Assembly (NCBI GenBank): GCA_037131575.1
Contig: JBAXQV010000050.1
Span: forward strand, 1-17,552
Direction: 5' to 3'
From: VFMC01 sp037131575
GTDB taxonomy: Bacteria > Actinomycetota > Acidimicrobiia > Acidimicrobiales > Ilumatobacteraceae
Length of the DNA stretch: 17,552 nt
Positions 13,064-17,552 of the stretch are shown here, in pieces. Each line of letters opens with the position of its first letter. Positions within the stretch are counted from its first letter, which is position 1. A program made the translations under genes and the position numbers. The notes under the pieces were generated by a model. It was given only the letters and a program-made list of their open reading frames with translations. It did no database searches and had not been told where the DNA came from.

Positions 13064-14467
13064 TCACTTACCAGCGTTGAAGGCTTCGCCAAGGGCGTTG
13101 CCCATGTTGCCGTCGCAGCCGTAGACCTTCTTCTTGGCCGGGCCAACGCCCTTTTGCACCATGGTCTTCAGGATACGCGAGCCCTCATCGAAGGTGACGA
13201 GCACAACGGCGTCGGGGTTCTGCGAGGCGACATCGCCCACTTCAGCATCGAAGCTGGTGGCCTTCGGATCGTAGATCTTCTTGCCGAGCACCTTCACGCC
13301 GCCAGCAGTGAGGGCCTTCTCGATCACGTCGGCCAGGCTGGTGCCATAGGCGTCGTCGAGAGCGAGGATGTAGGCCGAGCTGTTGCCATCGTCGATGATC
13401 TGCTGGGCGATGACGTTGCCCTGGAGATCGTCGGGCGGTGCGTCACGGAAGTAGAGGCCCTTGTCGGGGTAGTCGACGAGCTTCAGCGAGGTGTTCGCCG
13501 GGCTGAACATGACGACGCCTGCGGCGGCGATCTTGTCGAGCACGGTGAGGGTCACCGACGAGGAGGCGGCACCGATGATGGCGTCGACGTTGTCCTTGAG
13601 CAGACGGTCAGTGGTCTGGCTGGCGATGTCGGTGCTGGTGTCGCCCGAGTCACCCGAGTTGAGCACGACCGGCTTGCCGAGCACGCCACCGTTGTCGTTG
13701 ACGTCCTTGATGGCCAATTCGACACCGGCAACTTCGGGCGGGTTGAGGAATGCCAGTGAACCGGTCTCGGGCAACAGGGTGCCGATCTTCAGCTCGCCGT
13801 CGCCCTTGCGGTCGACTTCGGTCTTGGCCAGCGGCTTCGCAGCCGACTCGGGAGCCTGAGCGATGATGTACTTGGTGAGCGAGTCGTCGAGCTTGTTGCC
13901 CTTGCCGAACTCGAGCATGCCGTAGCTCGCCTGCAGCGGCTCGCCGTTGCCATTCATCGTGATGGGACCCGACTTGCCGTCGTAGTCGATGTCGGTGCCG
14001 GCCTTCACCAGAGCGATGCAGCTCTTGAAGTCGGTGCACTTGGTGCCGTCCTTCGTGACGCCAACGATCTGATCGGCCAGTGCGCTGCCGTCGGTCTTGG
14101 CGATCTCGGCGGCGAGGGCGATGACCGTCACTGCGTCGTAGGCCTCGGCGGCGTAGTTGTAGGTGTCCTTCAGCGGCGTGGCCTTCGCGGTCTCGGTGGC
14201 GTTCAACCGATCCTTGAAGTCTTGGCTGAGCTCGACGAGCGGCGTGGTGCCCTTCATGCCAGCCATGGCATCGGCATCGCCGCCGGCGGCGACAGTGGTC
14301 TCGGCAGCGGTGGTGGCTGCTGCCGTGGTCTCAGCGGCAGTGGTGGCCGCTGCGGTGGTGGCTGCTGCAGTGGTCTCAGCGGCCTTCTTGTCGCTCCCGC
14401 AAGCGGTAGCGACGAGCGCTACGCCCACGAGAAGTGCGCTGAAGGTGCGCACCGTGGTCTTCTGCAT
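13064..14467 (-). CDS. ABC transporter substrate-binding lipoprotein (LivK/Peripla_BP_6 type), circularly permuted
   Basis: 467 residues, the presumed ligand-binding partner of LivHMGF. Residues 1-23 are a lipoprotein signal (SALLVGVALVATAC, lipid Cys23) and 29-61 a linker of six (E/A)TTAA-like repeats. The domain order is then reversed from the family. Residues ~62-205 are the part that normally ends the protein: AGMKGTTPLVEL, YNYAAEAYDAVTVIALAAE, GTKCTDFKSC with Cys144/Cys150, and DIDYDGKSGPITM. After a linker (206-225), residues 226-467 are the part that normally begins the mature protein: LKIGTLLPETGSLAFL, GDSGDTSTDIASQT, IIGAASSSVTL, FSPANTS, DDAYGTSLAD, FDAEV, then YGCDGNMGNALGEAFNAGK and the stop. 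Both ends of the break fall in one loop (NAGK / MAGMKGTTP), so no core segment seems lost. The ATG at 14467 has GGGGGAG 8 nt upstream. It is convergent with livF and has its own promoter. Confidence 0.88.
   Translation of the reverse strand: MQKTTVRTFSALLVGVALVATACGSDKKAAETTAAATTAAATTAAETTAAATTAAETTVAAGGDADAMAGMKGTTPLVELSQDFKDRLNATETAKATPLKDTYNYAAEAYDAVTVIALAAEIAKTDGSALADQIVGVTKDGTKCTDFKSCIALVKAGTDIDYDGKSGPITMNGNGEPLQASYGMLEFGKGNKLDDSLTKYIIAQAPESAAKPLAKTEVDRKGDGELKIGTLLPETGSLAFLNPPEVAGVELAIKDVNDNGGVLGKPVVLNSGDSGDTSTDIASQTTDRLLKDNVDAIIGAASSSVTLTVLDKIAAAGVVMFSPANTSLKLVDYPDKGLYFRDAPPDDLQGNVIAQQIIDDGNSSAYILALDDAYGTSLADVIEKALTAGGVKVLGKKIYDPKATSFDAEVGDVASQNPDAVVLVTFDEGSRILKTMVQKGVGPAKKKVYGCDGNMGNALGEAFNAGK
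14288..14377 (-). repeat. Six tandem 15-bp units coding a Thr/Ala pentapeptide linker
   Basis: Codes for residues 31-60 of the substrate-binding lipoprotein: ETTAA, ATTAA, ATTAA, ETTAA, ATTAA, ETTVA. A flexible spacer between the membrane-anchored Cys and the binding domain. Unit number could vary by slippage between strains. Confidence 0.8.
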
Positions 14468-14527
14468 ATGGGTTCTCCCCCTGGAGGTGGTTGTGGCACG
14501 CCAGGCGCACCGGTTCTTGCAAGATCC

Positions 14528-14558
14528 TCAGCCTAGGCTGAAGGTCACGATGTCACAA
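14528..14558 (-). promoter_or_regulatory. Promoter of the livK-like gene with a palindrome over the -10
   Basis: On the minus strand: TTGTGA (plus 14553-14558), a 17-nt spacer, then TAGGCT (plus 14530-14535), giving a leader of about 55-60 nt. A perfect 14-bp palindrome TCAGCCTAGGCTGA (14528-14541) covers the -10, and a direct repeat GTGAC-ATC-GTGAC overlaps the -35. Both look like regulator sites, so the binding protein may be controlled separately from livHMGF. The rest of the 206-nt gap (14468-14673) holds the ribosome site and the crotonase promoter. Confidence 0.5.
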
Positions 14559-14660
14559 GGCGTACGGCCTGTGTCTTTTGTTTCGTCGCACAGCGTTCAC
14601 AAATCGTTCTCTCCCTGGTGATGGCGGTGCCCGACCCTCGCCCGAACCCACCGCGAGGGC

Positions 14661-14666
14661 TACGGT
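14661..14666 (+). promoter_or_regulatory. Leaderless -10 box for the crotonase gene
   Basis: TACGGT ending 7 nt before the ATG at 14674. The GAGG between box and ATG is only 3 nt from the start, too close for a normal ribosome site. Confidence 0.45.
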
Positions 14667-14673
14667 GAGGCCC

Positions 14674-15492
14674 ATGTCCGACCCTGCTGCTCCGTCCGAA
14701 GTGCTCTATGAAGTGGCCGATCACATCGCCACCATCACCCTCAACGCTCCACAGCGGATGAACACCATCTCGGGGGAGATGCTCGATTCGTTGTCGGAGC
14801 GCTTACTCGAGGCCGATCGCGACCGCGATGTGCGCTGCATCATCCTCACCGGTGCGGGCCGGGCGTTCTGCGCCGGGCTCGACCTGGCGGCGCAGATGGG
14901 CACATCGTCGGGTGGCCTGGCGAACATGGGCAGTGGTGCATCCATTCCCGGCGAATTCGACATTCGCAACGCACCACCCACGGTGTTGCACGGCCTCGAC
15001 ACGCCCACCATCTGTGCGTTGAACGGTGGCGCCGCCGGGTACGGCCTCGATGTGGCCCTCGGGTGCGATATCCGCATCGCCGCCGAATCGGCCAAGCTCA
15101 ACCCGGGTTTCGCCAAGCGCGGCATCCTGCCCGAAAGCGGCGGCACCTGGCTGCTGCCGCGCATGATCGGCTATGCCAAAGCGGCCGAGATCGCCTTCAC
15201 CGGCCGAACACTGGTGGCTTCGGAAGCCCTCGAACTGGGGTTGGTGAACCACGTGGTGGCCGATGTCGATCTCACCGCCCGTTCTCGCGAGCTGGCCTTC
15301 CAAATCGTCGAGAACGCGCCGTTGGCCGTTCGTGCCATCAAGCGCATGATGCGCGCCGCCGAAACCGAGACCTTCGAGCAGAACGTGCACCACGTGTTCC
15401 TGCAACTGCTCCCACTGCTGCGCACCGACGACTTCCGCGAGGGCGTCGCCGCGTTCATGGAGAAGCGTTCGCCGAATTTCACCGGTCGCTGA
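14674..15492 (+). CDS. Enoyl-CoA hydratase/isomerase (crotonase) family protein, isomerase-like active site
   Basis: 272 residues, usual for crotonases. Oxyanion-hole segments are AFCAGLDLA (64-72) and NGGAAGYGLDVAL (117-129). The two catalytic Glu of true hydratases (E144 and E164 of the rat enzyme) are not kept: the first place is Asp126, and the second aligns with Phe146 in NPGFAKRG. Glu154 in GILPESGGTWLLP takes the position where PaaG-type isomerases carry Asp (LIPDSGGTW), so a double-bond or epoxyphenylacetyl-CoA-like isomerase activity is more likely than hydration. The alignment was done by eye. The C-terminal part (RTDDFREGVAAFMEKRSPNF) is typical. The ATG at 14674 was chosen because the residues before it are not conserved and a -10 box sits 7 nt upstream. 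The nitroreductase gene follows after 4 nt. Confidence 0.87.
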   Translation: MSDPAAPSEVLYEVADHIATITLNAPQRMNTISGEMLDSLSERLLEADRDRDVRCIILTGAGRAFCAGLDLAAQMGTSSGGLANMGSGASIPGEFDIRNAPPTVLHGLDTPTICALNGGAAGYGLDVALGCDIRIAAESAKLNPGFAKRGILPESGGTWLLPRMIGYAKAAEIAFTGRTLVASEALELGLVNHVVADVDLTARSRELAFQIVENAPLAVRAIKRMMRAAETETFEQNVHHVFLQLLPLLRTDDFREGVAAFMEKRSPNFTGR

Positions 15493-15496
15493 ACCG

Positions 15497-16228
15497 ATGG
15501 CCGCCGTGCCACCCGAACCCCGAGACCCTCTCAGCGGGCCCGTCGATCTCCTCCATGGGTTGGCCACCACTCGCGCGATCAGGCGCTACACCTCCGACCC
15601 CATTCCCGATGCCGACTTGGCCTCGATCATCTGGCATGCCAGTCGGGCGCCCAGCGGCTCGAACCGGCAGCCTTTCCGGTTCCTGGTGCTGCGCGACGGC
15701 GAGCGAGCAACCCGCGCCAAGGCAATGCTGGGCGAATCGTTCCGGCGTGGCTGGGCTGCCAAGCAGCGCAACGATGGGTACTCCGACGGCAGCGGTGCCC
15801 GAACCGACTCTCCCAAAGCGCGCATGGCGGCCACCATGCAGCACTACGTCGATCATCTCGAGGACGTTCCGGTGGTGGTGCTCGTGTGCCTGGTGCGTTA
15901 CCGCGACGCGTCACCGTACGAAGGTGCCTCGGTGTACCCGGCGTGCCAGAACCTGCTGCTCGCAGCCCGGGCACTGGGGTACGGCGGGGCACTCACGATG
16001 TGGCATCAGATGGTGGAAGACGACTTACGCTCACTGCTGGCCATTCCCGACGACGTAGCCCTGTCGGCATGTATCACCCTCGGCCGCCCCGCAGGCCGGC
16101 ATGGGCCGGTTCGTCGTAAGCCACTAACGGCGTTGGCGTTCGACGATGTGTGGGGTGGCGACGCTGCCTGGATCGACGACCCCGAGGGCACGGCGTTCAC
16201 CGAGTGGCGTTCGGTTCGGCCACAATGA
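15497..16228 (+). CDS. Nitroreductase-family FMN oxidoreductase
   Basis: 243 residues. FMN-binding signatures: TTRAIRRYTSDPIPDADL (24-41), ASRAPSGSNRQPFRFLVL (48-65), and GASVYPACQNLLLAARALGYGG (143-164) with ITLGRPAG (193-200) near the end. It reduces nitro groups, quinones or other acceptors with NAD(P)H in well-known members; other branches include BluB and iodotyrosine deiodinase types. An acidic/basic insert (KQRNDGYSDGSGARTDSPKAR, ~89-109) is the least conserved part. It starts 4 nt after the crotonase stop and overlaps the kinase start by 4 nt, so all three are probably one operon. True substrate unknown. Confidence 0.85.
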   Translation: MAAVPPEPRDPLSGPVDLLHGLATTRAIRRYTSDPIPDADLASIIWHASRAPSGSNRQPFRFLVLRDGERATRAKAMLGESFRRGWAAKQRNDGYSDGSGARTDSPKARMAATMQHYVDHLEDVPVVVLVCLVRYRDASPYEGASVYPACQNLLLAARALGYGGALTMWHQMVEDDLRSLLAIPDDVALSACITLGRPAGRHGPVRRKPLTALAFDDVWGGDAAWIDDPEGTAFTEWRSVRPQ

Positions 16229-17552
16229 GCGATGTGAAACTGGTAGCCGGGGTCGATTCTTCGACCCAGTCGACGAAGGTGGAGATACGCAACCTCCACA
16301 CCGGAGCGGTGGTGGCCCGCTCGAGCGCGCCCCACCCGCGCACCACCCCGCCGCGCTCCGAACAAGACCCCTCCGCGTGGTGGCAGGCGTTCGAAGCTGC
16401 GTGGGCTGCGGTGGGTGCACCACAGGTGGAGGCCATCAGCGTCGCAGGGCAACAGCACGGCATGGTGGCGCTCGACCAGGCCCTCCAGGTCATTCGCCCA
16501 GCCAAGCTCTGGAACGACACCGAAACGGCCCCCGACAGTGGTTGGTTGCTGAAACAGTTCCCTGGCCGTGCGGCCGATTGGGCGCACGCCGTCGGCAGCG
16601 TGCCGGTGGCGGCGTTCACGGCCACGAAGTTGTCGTGGTTGCATCGCAGCGAACCCGATGCGTGGCAGCGACTCGCCCATGTGTTGCTGCCGCACGATTG
16701 GCTCACCCTGCAACTCACCGGTGCGCTGGTCACCGACCGCGGCGATGCATCGGGCACCGGCTACTGGTCGCCGCACAGTGGCGAGTACCGGTGGGATGTG
16801 CTCGCATTCATCGATCGCGACCGCGACTGGAGCACGGTGGTGCCGCGAGTGGCAGGACCGCTCGAGGTGGTGGGCGAGTGGCGCGGGGCGCGCGTGGCCG
16901 TGGGTACCGGCGACAACATGGCGGCGGCCCTGGGGTTGGGTCTCAGTGCCGGTCAGGCCGTCATGTCGCTGGGCACATCGGGCACCGTCTACACCGTGGC
17001 CGACCGGCCGGTCGCCGACCCGAGCGGTGCGGTGGCCGGGTTCGCCGATGCCACGGGGAAGTTCCTGCCGCTGGTGTGCACGCTGAACGCCACCAAGGTC
17101 ACCGATGCCGTGGCCCGACTCCTGGGGGTCGATCACGACGGATTCGATGTGCTGGCCATGACCACCGACTCGGGTTCGGGTGGGCTCACCCTGTTGCCCT
17201 ACTTCGACGGTGAACGCACCCCCGATCTGCCCAAGGCCACCGGGGTCTTGACAGGGTTGCGCAGCGATGTCAGCCGCGAGCAATTCGCGCATGCGGCACT
17301 CGAAGGAGTGGCCTGTGGGTTGCTCGATGCGCTCGACGCGCTGGGTGCCCAAGCGCCCATCGACTCGGTGGTGCTCACCGGCGGAGGTGCCCGCAGTGCC
17401 GCGTATCGCCGGGTGCTCGCCGACCTGGCCGAAATGGAAGTGTCGGTGTCGCAGGCCGAGGAAGCTGTTGCCACGGGAGCATGTGTGCAGGCGGCAGCGG
17501 TGGCACTGGACCTCACCCACCATGAGGTGATCGAGCAGTGGCATCTGGGGGC
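16225..17552 (+). CDS. xylB: Xylulokinase-like FGGY carbohydrate kinase, 3'-truncated by window edge
   Basis: 442 codons are visible with no stop before the window end; full-length relatives have ~460-500, so little is missing. ATP-dependent phosphorylation of D-xylulose to xylulose 5-phosphate is the family reaction. Seen: phosphate-1 motif VAGVDSSTQSTKV (7-19), SVAGQQHGMV (72-81), KLWNDTET, the catalytic Asp230 in GTGDNMAAALG, SLGTSGTVY, LPYFDGERTP and the adenosine motif LTGGGARSAAYRRVLADLA. GQQHGMV and the GDN catalytic motif fit xylulokinase better than glycerol kinase or gluconate kinase. The ATG overlaps the nitroreductase stop by 4 nt (ATGA). A sugar kinase behind a crotonase and a nitroreductase is not an obvious pathway; xylose isomerase is not in the window. 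Confidence 0.85.
   Translation, partial: MSDVKLVAGVDSSTQSTKVEIRNLHTGAVVARSSAPHPRTTPPRSEQDPSAWWQAFEAAWAAVGAPQVEAISVAGQQHGMVALDQALQVIRPAKLWNDTETAPDSGWLLKQFPGRAADWAHAVGSVPVAAFTATKLSWLHRSEPDAWQRLAHVLLPHDWLTLQLTGALVTDRGDASGTGYWSPHSGEYRWDVLAFIDRDRDWSTVVPRVAGPLEVVGEWRGARVAVGTGDNMAAALGLGLSAGQAVMSLGTSGTVYTVADRPVADPSGAVAGFADATGKFLPLVCTLNATKVTDAVARLLGVDHDGFDVLAMTTDSGSGGLTLLPYFDGERTPDLPKATGVLTGLRSDVSREQFAHAALEGVACGLLDALDALGAQAPIDSVVLTGGGARSAAYRRVLADLAEMEVSVSQAEEAVATGACVQAAAVALDLTHHEVIEQWHLG

Noticed and set aside
14288..14377. Repeats in the lipoprotein gene as a CRISPR or mobile repeat
   Set aside because: Units of 15 bp without spacers, in frame, coding a Thr/Ala linker.
13064..14467. Livk-like gene as a frameshifted or broken pseudogene
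   Set aside because: One intact frame with signal peptide, lipobox and all expected blocks present once; only their order is changed.
14578..14673. Longer crotonase start
   Set aside because: The extra residues are Arg/Pro-rich, not family-like, and cover the promoter region.
16146..17213. 355-codon plus-strand frame over the kinase gene
   Set aside because: Arg/Gly/His-rich shadow; the true frame from 16225 shows all FGGY motifs without a stop.

Overview
The window is GC-rich, densely coded DNA. Codon use, an actinobacterial-type heme A synthase, a Thr/Ala-rich lipoprotein linker and leaderless -10 boxes of the TAnnnT type all point to a high-GC Gram-positive bacterium. Acidimicrobiia (Ilumatobacter-like) is my best guess, from remembered family resemblance and not from a search. 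I see no phage, IS, CRISPR, tRNA or rRNA. No gene-free stretch exceeds about 210 bases.

Layout. (1) 1-1079: 3' part of a SAM-dependent methyltransferase gene. (2) 1111-2151, minus: a TetR-type regulator fused to a SnoaL-like domain, divergent from a tight three-gene redox operon at 2278-4441 (SDR, split-barrel flavoprotein, SDR). (3) 4464-5579, minus: a lipocalin/AttH-like protein of unknown role, divergent from ctaA (heme A synthase, 5656-6561). (4) 6584-8683: three minus-strand genes, namely a 60-residue membrane protein, a nitronate-monooxygenase-family flavoprotein and a histidine phosphatase. (5) 8859-12939: a branched-chain amino acid type ABC transporter operon (livH-livM-livG-livF). 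(6) A strong hairpin at 12995-13027, then the convergent lipoprotein substrate-binding gene (livK-like, 13064-14467, minus). (7) 14674-17552: a crotonase, a nitroreductase and a xylulokinase-like kinase, closely packed and running off the window end.

The main discovery candidate is the livK-like gene. Its solute-binding domain is in circularly permuted order: after the lipoprotein signal and a Thr/Ala linker comes the segment that is normally C-terminal, then the segment that is normally N-terminal. The break falls in one loop and little or nothing seems lost. Its presumed partner LivH is also unusual, carrying a signal peptide and an extracytoplasmic Cna-B-like beta domain before the permease.

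A second window-wide pattern is that six genes with no usable Shine-Dalgarno have a TAC/TAG-type -10 hexamer (TACGGT, TACGCT, TACCGT or TAGCGT) ending 6-8 nt before the start codon. This is what leaderless actinobacterial promoters look like, and it fixes several start sites, including a GTG start for the TetR regulator.

The genes around the transporter (SDRs, flavoproteins, crotonase, NMO-like, nitroreductase) fit catabolism or modification of hydrophobic or CoA-linked substrates, but the sequence does not name the substrate.
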